From NCBI GenBank assembly GCA_018266095.1, contig JAFEBC010000512.1, forward strand, positions 1 to 5,105: a stretch of 5,105 nt of DNA, given 5' to 3'. The translations under genes and the position numbers were made by a program. Below are positions 1 through 5,105 of the stretch, piece by piece. This stretch comes from Deltaproteobacteria bacterium (GTDB lineage Bacteria > Myxococcota > Myxococcia > Myxococcales > 40CM-4-68-19). Numbering within the stretch: the stretch's first letter is position 1; every line of letters begins with the position of its first letter. The notes beneath the pieces are model-generated. The model made no database searches. It was not told the DNA's origin and saw only the letters and a program-made list of their open reading frames with translations.

Positions 1-56
1 CCTATCGGTCAATGGTCGGTGTTCGATGTGGTTGGCCGCACCCGATCCGCGGTGGT

Positions 57-69
57 ATCCAATTTGGAT
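57..69. promoter_or_regulatory. Perfect AT-rich palindrome upstream of first gene
   Basis: ATCCAA and TTGGAT are perfect inverted arms around a single central T. This is an AT-rich island in otherwise GC-rich DNA, ending 10 bases before the chosen ATG at 80. A 13-base symmetric site at this position could be an operator for a dimeric repressor acting on the lipoprotein operon. It could equally be chance, and no convincing -35/-10 pair is visible around it. Confidence 0.3.
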
Positions 70-79
70 GCCCGCTGGC

Positions 80-1867
80 ATGGCTCTCGCAGCCTCCATT
101 CGCTCGATTGCGCGGCGCCTCCCCGTGTGCGCTGCGCTGGCCCTCGCCTTCGTGTCGTGCGGCGGGAGCAACAACACCACCACGCTGGGTACGCTCGGCG
201 CCGACTGCCTGCTCGACCGCGACGCGGCCTGCGCTTCGTCCCTGTGCCTCGTGCTCGATTCGGGCACGGCGTACTGCACGCAGGCGTGCGCCGCGCCCGC
301 GGACTGCCCCGACGGCTATCTGTGCGTCGCGGCGGGCGCGCAGGGCTCGGTGTGCCAGTCGCGCGGCGCCGGCGGCGTCTGCTCCGAGGACGGCGATTGC
401 CCTGCCGGCCTCAAGTGCGACACGGCCTCCGCGCTCTGCTACGTGCCGGTCACGCGCTCGGCCTGCGGGTCGTGCACGAGCGACAAGCAGTGCGGCACGG
501 GCGGCACCTGCAACAAGGAGTCGTCGGGCGAGACCTTCTGCGCGCCCGCGTGCGGCGCGGGCGATTCGTGCGCCACCGGCTTCATCTGCGCGGCTTCGGC
601 GAGCGCGGGCGGGGCCAAGCGCTGCCTCCCGGCCACCAGCACCAACACGGTCGGCTCCTGCCGAGGCGGGCGGCCGCTCTGCGCGCCGTGCACGGGCGAT
701 CTCGAGTGCGGCAAGCCGGGCGACCTGTGCGTGCGCAACCTCATCTCCGAGGAGTCGTTCTGCGGCACCACGTGCCAGACGACCACGGACTGCCCGGCGC
801 ACTTCTCCTGCGTCGATCTCACCGGCACCGGCAGCGGGCCGAACCAGTGCGTCCCCGACAGCGGCACGTGCGCGGGCTACTGCGACTCGACGGATCAGGC
901 CACCGTGGCGCGCGAGTGCGGCCTCGGCTCGACGTGTGATCTGGCCAACCGCACCTGCGTGCGCAAGACCGACGGCAGCATCTGCGCGCAGTGCTCCTCG
1001 GACGACGACTGCAAGAACGTGACGGGCGCGCGCTGCGTGGCGAACCGCACCGCGGGGTCGCCCTTCTTCGGCGAGCAGTTCTGCGGCTCGGACTGCTCGA
1101 CGGGCACCTGCCCGGGCGGGTCGTGCGGGAAGAACCCCAGCGCGTGCCAGGCCGGGTTCACCTGCTCGGGCATCGGCCAGAACGGCGCGTGGCCGTACCA
1201 GTGCGTGCCCTCGCGCGGCTCGTGCCAGGGCGGCCTGCAGCGCCTCGGCGACACCTGCGCGGGCGTGGGCGGCGCGGACTGCCTCTCGGGCATCTGCGCG
1301 CAGTTCGGCATCGAGCAGCGCTGCTCGGCCTCGTGCACGCAGAACTCGGACTGCGGCGACGCGCGCTGGCACTGCTGCTCGGCGGTCGGCTCCGACAAGT
1401 ACAACTGCGCGCAGGAGGCCAACGGCGCGGCGGGCGTGTGCGCACCCGTGGGCGGCTCGTTCGGCGACGACTGCTCGCCCGGCTCGCCGCCGTGCCAGGA
1501 GGGGTACTGCCTGGACCTCGGCACCGCGCAGCTCTGCACCAAGACCTGCGACGCCGCGCACGCATGCCACACCGGCTTCGCCTGCCAGACGGCCGACATC
1601 AAGGACCAGACGGCCAGCGCGGGCACCTCCACTCCCGCCACCACCCAGGTGTGCTTCCCCGACGGCGGCGGCGACACCGGCGCGGCCTGCGCGTTCGGCC
1701 CCGCGGCCTGCAAGTCGCACCTGTGCCTGAAGAAGGACTCGGGCAACGTCTGCACCAAGACCTGCCTGACCGCGACCGAATGCCCCACGGACTGGACGTG
1801 TGACACGGTCAACAACGCGGACGGCTCGCAGAGCACGGTCTGCCTGCCGCCGGGAGCCGGGCCATGA
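80..1867 (+). CDS. Cysteine-rich repeat outer-membrane lipoprotein (possible GltK-like component)
   Basis: The 595-residue product starts with an arginine-bearing n-region, a short hydrophobic stretch and a lipobox-like AFVSC, with the lipidated Cys at residue 27. F at -3 makes the lipobox slightly atypical. Gly at +2 does not signal inner-membrane retention, so an outer-membrane location is likely. The mature chain holds about 75 Cys, mostly in seven modules (about 43-92, 129-182, 201-257, 302-375, 393-443, 465-525, 537-588). Each module ends in a core close to C-x3-C-x5-C-x5-C-x(9-22)-C. It has no catalytic motif; a disulfide-stapled surface or scaffold protein is inferred. Automated pipelines may call such repeats Dickkopf-like or EB-like. 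The in-frame ATGs at 26 and 68 are possible starts, but ATG 80 gives the most normal signal peptide; none has a clear Shine-Dalgarno site. It overlaps the next gene by 4 bases. The GltK comparison rests only on gene order and lipoprotein type. Confidence 0.88.
   Translation: MALAASIRSIARRLPVCAALALAFVSCGGSNNTTTLGTLGADCLLDRDAACASSLCLVLDSGTAYCTQACAAPADCPDGYLCVAAGAQGSVCQSRGAGGVCSEDGDCPAGLKCDTASALCYVPVTRSACGSCTSDKQCGTGGTCNKESSGETFCAPACGAGDSCATGFICAASASAGGAKRCLPATSTNTVGSCRGGRPLCAPCTGDLECGKPGDLCVRNLISEESFCGTTCQTTTDCPAHFSCVDLTGTGSGPNQCVPDSGTCAGYCDSTDQATVARECGLGSTCDLANRTCVRKTDGSICAQCSSDDDCKNVTGARCVANRTAGSPFFGEQFCGSDCSTGTCPGGSCGKNPSACQAGFTCSGIGQNGAWPYQCVPSRGSCQGGLQRLGDTCAGVGGADCLSGICAQFGIEQRCSASCTQNSDCGDARWHCCSAVGSDKYNCAQEANGAAGVCAPVGGSFGDDCSPGSPPCQEGYCLDLGTAQLCTKTCDAAHACHTGFACQTADIKDQTASAGTSTPATTQVCFPDGGGDTGAACAFGPAACKSHLCLKKDSGNVCTKTCLTATECPTDWTCDTVNNADGSQSTVCLPPGAGP
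206..1843 (+). repeat. Seven cysteine-patterned modules within the lipoprotein
   Basis: Seven protein-level modules recur, each a variable Cys-containing lead followed by a core near C-x3-C-x5-C-x5-C-x(9-22)-C. The cores begin CTQAC, CAPAC, CGTTC, CGSDC, CSASC, CTKTC and CTKTC. Modules 2-4 start with a C-x2-C lead (CGSC, CAPC, CAQC). Modules 1, 5, 6 and 7 start with a G-x2-C lead followed by an S/E-x2-C type element (for example GADC, GDTC, GDDC, GAAC). This gives the order A-B-B-B-A-A-A. The last three modules begin exactly 72 residues apart (393, 465, 537). Module 4 has an altered core with extra Cys, and module 5 contains a CC pair. Extra half-units lie between modules 1 and 2 and between modules 3 and 4. 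Confidence 0.8.
1852..1856 (+). promoter_or_regulatory. Shine-Dalgarno site for VWA lipoprotein gene
   Basis: GGGAG lies 7 bases upstream of ATG 1864, inside the 3' end of the preceding gene. It is the best ribosome-binding site in the window and decides the start of the VWA gene. The alternative GTG at 1927 would give a shorter, more typical signal peptide but has no such site. Confidence 0.7.
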
Positions 1868-3375
1868 GCCGCCATCCGCCAAGGATCGGTATCGAAGGTT
1901 CGCGCCCTCTGGCACGGTCCAAGTCCGTGCGCCGCCACCTGCCGCTCCTCGCGCTGCTCCTGCCGATCCTGGTCGGCGTGGTGGGCGCTTGCGGCAACGA
2001 CAAGATCCGCCGCGCGGGCGAGCAGGTCGAGGTGGTGAGCGGCACGCCCACGGTCGGCACGGGCCTGCCTGGGGTGGATCGCGCGGACGCGGGCGCGGAC
2101 GGCGGTCAGTTCGGCTCGGCGGCGCCGTTCCAGGTCGACAACTTCGCGCAGCAGTCGGTGCAGAAGGTCGACATCCTCTGGGTCATCGACAACAGCACGT
2201 CGATGCAGGCGAAGCAGAACCGCGTGAAGGACAACTTCCTCTCCTTCATGCAGTTCCTCACGCAGCAGCACATCGACTACCACCTGGGCGTGGTCACCAC
2301 GGACACGTACGATCCGGCGCAGTCGGGCCGGCTGGTGAACCTGGCCAAGCTGCCCAAGCCGTGGATCGATTCGTCGGCGGCGGATCCGAAGTCGGCGTTC
2401 GTGGCGAATGCATCAGTGGGCACCAGCGGCTCGGGCGACGAGAAGCCGCTCCTGGGCGCGATGCTGGCCCTGACTCCGCCGCTCCCGCCGGCCACTCCTG
2501 CCTCCACCGCGGGCAATTGCGAGGCGGTCTCCGACGGCGGCACCGAGTGCTTCATCCGCCAGGACGCGCCGCTCTACACCATCATCGTCAGCGACGAAGA
2601 GGACTCGTCCTGCTCGCCCATCTCGAACGCCGAGGGCTGCGACAACGCGCAGGCCACGCTCTCGGGCTACGGCTCGATCGAGTACTGGTCGCGCTTCTTC
2701 TCCGGCATCAAGGGCCTGGGCGGCACCTCGCGCGTGGCGGCCATCGTGGCCAACGAGAGCGACACGCACGACTGCGGTCAGGCCTTCGGCAGCTACTGCG
2801 ACCTGTACCAGGTCAACACCAAGTGCGCGGGCGCGCAGCCGGACTGCCACCTGAGCTCGAACGGCTCGAACCCGTGCTGCGCGGCGCTCAAGGCCTGCCA
2901 CGACGACCTCTTCGACAAGGCGCAGTACTGCTTCTTGAACCTCGTGCCGCAGAGCGGGCCGACCACGAGCTACACCATCACCGGGAGCTGGCCCGGGTGC
3001 ATCGCGCGCGACACCGACGGCGGCGTGGCCTTCACCGGCTACTCGGCCGACCGCACCACCAAGGTCGCGCAGGCCACGGGCGGCATCGCCACCTCGATCT
3101 GCGACGCGGACTACACGCCGGCGCTCGCCAAGCTGGGCCTGCAGGCCTCCGGGCTGCGCAGCGACTTCCCGCTCTCGCGTGCGCCGCTGGCGGGCGCGGT
3201 CGATGTGCGCGTGGACGGCGCCGAGGTGGCGCAGGGCGCGGGCACCTGGTCGTACGTGAAGTGCGAGAACCACCTGCCGGCCAACGTGGTCCGCTTCGTC
3301 ACGCCGCCGGTCCCCGGAAGCAAAGTCACCGTGAGCTACAACGTCGATGTCCGTGGCCTGGGGGCGTGTCCTTGA
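1864..3375 (+). CDS. VWA-domain outer-membrane lipoprotein, CglB-like adhesin candidate
   Basis: The 503-residue product has a long basic n-region, a Leu-rich hydrophobic segment (about 26-40) and the lipobox VGAC with lipidated Cys 43. Gly and Asn follow, so outer-membrane sorting is plausible. After a Gly/Asp-rich spacer comes a von Willebrand A fold from about residue 100. It has the MIDAS motif D109-N-S111-T-S113 in VDILWVIDNSTSM, then DYHLGVVTTDT, a GTSGSGDE segment (about 186-193) and the strand TIIVSDEEDSS (239-249). The MIDAS serines and aspartate are intact, so divalent-metal-dependent ligand binding is expected. Sixteen further Cys lie mainly C-terminal to the MIDAS, suggesting disulfide stapling; the chain ends in ACP. 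The last 60 residues look like a beta-sandwich tail. The start overlaps the upstream stop (ATGA), so translational coupling is likely. Two tandem TGA codons end it. The generic VWA family is certain; the CglB gliding-adhesin identity is inferred from context. Confidence 0.92.
   Translation: MSRHPPRIGIEGSRPLARSKSVRRHLPLLALLLPILVGVVGACGNDKIRRAGEQVEVVSGTPTVGTGLPGVDRADAGADGGQFGSAAPFQVDNFAQQSVQKVDILWVIDNSTSMQAKQNRVKDNFLSFMQFLTQQHIDYHLGVVTTDTYDPAQSGRLVNLAKLPKPWIDSSAADPKSAFVANASVGTSGSGDEKPLLGAMLALTPPLPPATPASTAGNCEAVSDGGTECFIRQDAPLYTIIVSDEEDSSCSPISNAEGCDNAQATLSGYGSIEYWSRFFSGIKGLGGTSRVAAIVANESDTHDCGQAFGSYCDLYQVNTKCAGAQPDCHLSSNGSNPCCAALKACHDDLFDKAQYCFLNLVPQSGPTTSYTITGSWPGCIARDTDGGVAFTGYSADRTTKVAQATGGIATSICDADYTPALAKLGLQASGLRSDFPLSRAPLAGAVDVRVDGAEVAQGAGTWSYVKCENHLPANVVRFVTPPVPGSKVTVSYNVDVRGLGACP
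1912..1930 (+). other. GC-rich inverted repeat inside signal-peptide codons
   Basis: GCACGG (1912-1917) and CCGTGC (1925-1930) are perfect 6-base arms around a 7-base loop, about 50 bases inside the VWA gene. In mRNA it could form a small hairpin early in the coding region, just where the alternative GTG codon (1927) lies. There is no following T-run, so it is not a terminator. In DNA this GC-rich it may be coincidence. Confidence 0.2.
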
Positions 3376-3396
3376 TGAGCTAGGCGCCTCCTTCGC

Positions 3397-3410
3397 TGCG
3401 ACCCGTCGCA
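3397..3410. other. Short palindrome in the gap between the VWA and barrel genes
   Basis: The 102-base gap 3376-3477 holds TGCGAC-CC-GTCGCA, a perfect 6-base inverted repeat with 2 central bases. It could be an operator or a small hairpin (5-base stem with loop CCCG). There is no T-run, so an intrinsic terminator is not supported. An 8-base palindrome AGGCGCCT sits just before it at 3382-3389. No clear promoter boxes were seen in the gap. The barrel genes may therefore be read through from upstream or have a promoter I cannot recognise. Confidence 0.25.
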
Positions 3411-3468
3411 AGCAACTCGATTCGTCATCCCTGCGGGCCGCGAGGTCCACGGGCCTTCCAGCACTGCC

Positions 3469-3473
3469 AGAGA
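3469..3473 (+). promoter_or_regulatory. Weak ribosome-binding site for first barrel gene
   Basis: AGAGA ends 4 bases before ATG 3478. It is a poor and rather close Shine-Dalgarno match. The start is nevertheless supported by the signal peptide it yields; no better in-frame ATG precedes the hydrophobic segment. Confidence 0.3.
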
Positions 3474-3477
3474 CATC

Positions 3478-4323
3478 ATGCGATCGCACAATCACCGAAC
3501 GTTCTACGCTCCGCAGAGGGTGGGCCTGGGTGGCCTGTTTGCCCTCCTCTGCGTCCTGATCCCGGCGCGGGCGGCGTTGGCCGAAGACGTCATCTATGGT
3601 CCGGACGGCGCGCCAACGGTCGTGCAGCACAAGCTGCATCCCATCGGCGGCAAGTGGGAGGTCGGCCTCGACTTCGGCCTCGCGCTGAACACGGCGCTGG
3701 TGAACCACACGGGCGCGACGCTGCAGATCGCGAACCACCCGAACGAATGGCTGGACCTGGGCGTCGACCTCGCGGGCAACCTCACCGGCCTCTCGGGCCT
3801 GACCGACCAGATCCGCGCCAAGCTGCCGCCGCGCGCGGATTCGAGCACCGGCCACGCCAACACCGGTGACGAGCTCGCGCACTCGGACGCGCTGCAGTTC
3901 GCGGGCACCTTCCGCGCCAAGCTCGCGCCCGTGTACGGCAAGCTCGATCTCGCCAGCGAGCTAAAGGTGCACTTCCAGGCGTACGTGCTGCTCGGCGCGG
4001 GCGGCGGCCTGGTGCGGCACGAGTCGGTGAACCTCTGCTCCACGGCGGGCAAGACGCCGTGCAAGTTCACCACGGACGACTCGGGCCACGTCACCTCGAG
4101 CGACTTCCAGGTCTCGTCGGGCTTCAAGCCGATGGGCGAGGTCGGCGGCGGCTTCCGCTTCTACCTGCCCAGCGAGTGGAGCATCGACCTGGCCGTGCGC
4201 GCGTACATGTTCCCCAGCAGCGTCATCGAGGGTGCGGACCTGACCAACCCGGCCAGCGGCAACTCGTCGACGTACCTGGGCCTCGTCACCATGTTCAACG
4301 TCGGCATCGCGAGGTTGTTCTAG
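3478..4323 (+). CDS. Outer-membrane beta-barrel protein (possible GltB-like component)
   Basis: The 281-residue product has a cleavable signal peptide: basic n-region, hydrophobic LGGLFALLCVLIP, and likely cleavage after ALA at residue 35. The mature part alternates polar and hydrophobic residues in short strands typical of a small outer-membrane barrel. Visible landmarks are WEVGLDFGLALNTALV, NEWLDLGVDLAGNL, LAPVYGKLDL (149-158), FQAYVLLGAGGGL and MGEVGGGFRFYLP (219-231). It ends in Phe, the usual signature for recognition by the Bam assembly machinery. Cys 187 and Cys 195 bracket a short segment absent from the next gene's product and could form a disulfide in an exposed loop. It shares motifs with the following gene and looks like a myxobacterial outer membrane beta-barrel domain protein (the TIGR04565-type family). 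It begins 102 bases after the VWA gene. GltB-like identity is inferred from gene order only. Confidence 0.88.
   Translation: MRSHNHRTFYAPQRVGLGGLFALLCVLIPARAALAEDVIYGPDGAPTVVQHKLHPIGGKWEVGLDFGLALNTALVNHTGATLQIANHPNEWLDLGVDLAGNLTGLSGLTDQIRAKLPPRADSSTGHANTGDELAHSDALQFAGTFRAKLAPVYGKLDLASELKVHFQAYVLLGAGGGLVRHESVNLCSTAGKTPCKFTTDDSGHVTSSDFQVSSGFKPMGEVGGGFRFYLPSEWSIDLAVRAYMFPSSVIEGADLTNPASGNSSTYLGLVTMFNVGIARLF
4311..4314 (+). promoter_or_regulatory. Shine-Dalgarno site for second barrel gene
   Basis: GAGG lies 11 bases upstream of ATG 4326, inside the last codons of the preceding gene. With a gap of only 2 bases between stop and start, it suggests coupled translation of the two barrel proteins and supports ATG 4326 as the start. 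Confidence 0.5.
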
Positions 4324-4325
4324 CC

Positions 4326-5105
4326 ATGCGCACCTTCATCCTCATCGCGGCTCTCGCGTGCGCGGCCCCGGCGGCCTTCGCGGCTGACGACAAGCCGGCC
4401 GGCTCGAGCGTCATCGTCCCAGCCACGCCGTCGACGCAAGCAGCGGGCACGGCTGGCACGGCTGGCACTCCGGCGCCGGGCGCTCCCGCTGCTGCACCGG
4501 CTGCGCCTGCTTCTGCGGCCCCCGCTGCTGAGGCCCCCAAGTCGGCCACGCTCGTGGGCGGCGACACCGCGGACGTCATCCGCATCCACGTGGTCGAGAA
4601 GCGCCCGTTCACCGAGGCCGGCCGCGGCGAGCTGTCGATCTTCGGGCCGGTGCAGATCAACTCGAAGTTCACCACGCACATCGGCGCCGCGCTCGAGTTC
4701 GCCTACCACCTGCGCGAGAACATCGCGGTGCAGGCGGGCGTGCTCTACAACCCGTACGCGGTGCAGTCGTCGCTCACGGAAGAGCTGGTCACCAAGGTGC
4801 ACCAGCAGCCGCTGGCGGCCAACGCGCTGCTCCTCAAGGCCGGCGCGATGGCGGGCCTGGAGCTCATGCCGGTGTACGGCAAGATCAACATCTTCGACGG
4901 CAAGATCCTGCGCATCGGCTTCTATCTGAACGCGGGCCTGGGCGGCGCGTCGACGCGGCTGCAGATCCGCGGCTCGAACGACGTCGAGGGCCGCTCGTTC
5001 GGTGACACCGGCGTGCGCCTCATGGCCGCGCTGGGCGCGGGCTTCCGCGTGTTCCTGGGCGAGCGCTTCACCCTGCGGCTCGAGGTGCGCGACCAGATGT
5101 ACTCC
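4326..5105 (+). CDS. Outer-membrane beta-barrel protein with Pro/Ala-rich linker, 3' end cut (possible GltA-like)
   Basis: The frame is open for 260 codons to the window edge, so the C-terminus is missing. A signal peptide (residues 1-19, cleavage after AFA) is followed by a low-complexity Ala/Pro/Gly/Thr stretch (about 32-72), then a barrel domain from about residue 83. The barrel entry VVEKRPFTEAGRGELSIFGP (89-108) resembles the conserved N-terminal strand of myxobacterial outer membrane beta-barrel domain proteins (TIGR04565-type). PVYGKINIFDGK (182-193), FYLNAGLGGAS and LMAALGAGFRVFLGERF (232-248) match positions in the preceding barrel, so the two are tandem paralogs that have diverged widely. 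The linker probably sits in the periplasm and could reach peptidoglycan or periplasmic partners. The start follows the previous stop by 2 bases, indicating one transcript. GltA-like identity is inferred from order. A few more strands and a terminal Phe would be expected beyond the edge. Confidence 0.87.
   Translation, partial: MRTFILIAALACAAPAAFAADDKPAGSSVIVPATPSTQAAGTAGTAGTPAPGAPAAAPAAPASAAPAAEAPKSATLVGGDTADVIRIHVVEKRPFTEAGRGELSIFGPVQINSKFTTHIGAALEFAYHLRENIAVQAGVLYNPYAVQSSLTEELVTKVHQQPLAANALLLKAGAMAGLELMPVYGKINIFDGKILRIGFYLNAGLGGASTRLQIRGSNDVEGRSFGDTGVRLMAALGAGFRVFLGERFTLRLEVRDQMYS
4446..4469 (+). repeat. 9-base tandem repeat in the Pro/Ala linker
   Basis: The unit GGCACGGCT occurs twice in tandem, followed by a partial third copy (GGCACT), encoding Gly-Thr-Ala repeats. 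It opens the low-complexity linker of the second barrel protein. Slippage at such repeats would change linker length without shifting the frame. Confidence 0.65.

Noticed and set aside
80..1867. Eukaryote-like EGF or Dickkopf domain assignment for the Cys-rich protein
   Set aside because: The Cys spacing is regular but does not fit the EGF six-Cys pattern. A Dickkopf-like label from a pipeline would reflect Cys density rather than proven homology.
2..1915. Long antisense open frame of 637 codons opposite the Cys-rich lipoprotein
   Set aside because: Its product is an Ala/Arg-rich low-complexity chain with no domain. Such frames arise routinely opposite GC-rich genes, and the + strand frame has a signal peptide and ordered Cys repeats.
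1910..1930. TGGCACG resembling the -24 half of a sigma-54 promoter
   Set aside because: The required GC of the -12 element is not at the correct spacing (GT is found there), and the site is inside a coding sequence.
895..2283. Antisense open frame spanning the junction of the two lipoprotein genes
   Set aside because: It crosses two well-supported + strand genes, has no recognisable domain or signal, and is a mirror of their biased third positions.
1800..3383. Alternative + strand frame overlapping the VWA gene
   Set aside because: It is a shifted reading of the same DNA with Arg/Gly/His-rich low-complexity product, while the 1864 frame has a lipobox and MIDAS.
3397..3445. Possible intrinsic terminator after the VWA gene
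   Set aside because: The inverted repeats are short with very small loops and no T-run follows.
2413..3882. Antisense open frame of 489 codons across the VWA gene and first barrel
   Set aside because: It is Arg/Ala/Val-rich without motifs and covers the intergenic gap, so it is a GC artefact.

Overview
The window is very GC-rich, with strong G/C preference at third codon positions. All four genes lie on the + strand and all encode exported envelope proteins. The cysteine-rich lipoproteins, the VWA lipoprotein carrying a VDILWVIDNSTSM-type motif, and the small outer-membrane barrels with PVYGK motifs together point to a myxobacterium or a relative (Myxococcota, formerly Deltaproteobacteria). 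This placement rests on protein style only; no marker gene is present.

Layout: positions 1-79 are upstream sequence with a perfect short AT-rich palindrome. Positions 80-1867 encode a lipoprotein with about 75 cysteines arranged in seven recurring modules. It overlaps by an ATGA the next gene, at 1864-3375, a VWA-domain lipoprotein with an intact metal-site motif (DNSTS) and 16 further cysteines. A 102-base gap follows. Then come two related outer-membrane beta-barrel proteins: a complete one at 3478-4323, and after 2 bases a second at 4326 that runs off the right edge. The second barrel has an extra proline/alanine-rich segment after its signal peptide.

Taken together, the four genes look like one surface assembly: two lipoproteins that could be surface-exposed, one of them a likely metal-dependent adhesin, together with two barrels that could anchor or display them. 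The order (Cys-rich lipoprotein, VWA lipoprotein, barrel, barrel) resembles the outer-membrane part of the Myxococcus gliding machinery (lipoprotein GltK, VWA adhesin CglB, barrels GltB and GltA). In M. xanthus, as I recall it, cglB lies apart from the gltK-gltB-gltA-gltC cluster. If the homology holds, this window would show the adhesin gene inserted into the platform operon. That assignment is inference from gene order and domain type and was not tested by alignment. VWA lipoproteins and such barrels are common in Myxococcota, so a different, undescribed surface complex is also possible.

No RNA genes, mobile elements, CRISPR arrays or convincing terminators were seen.
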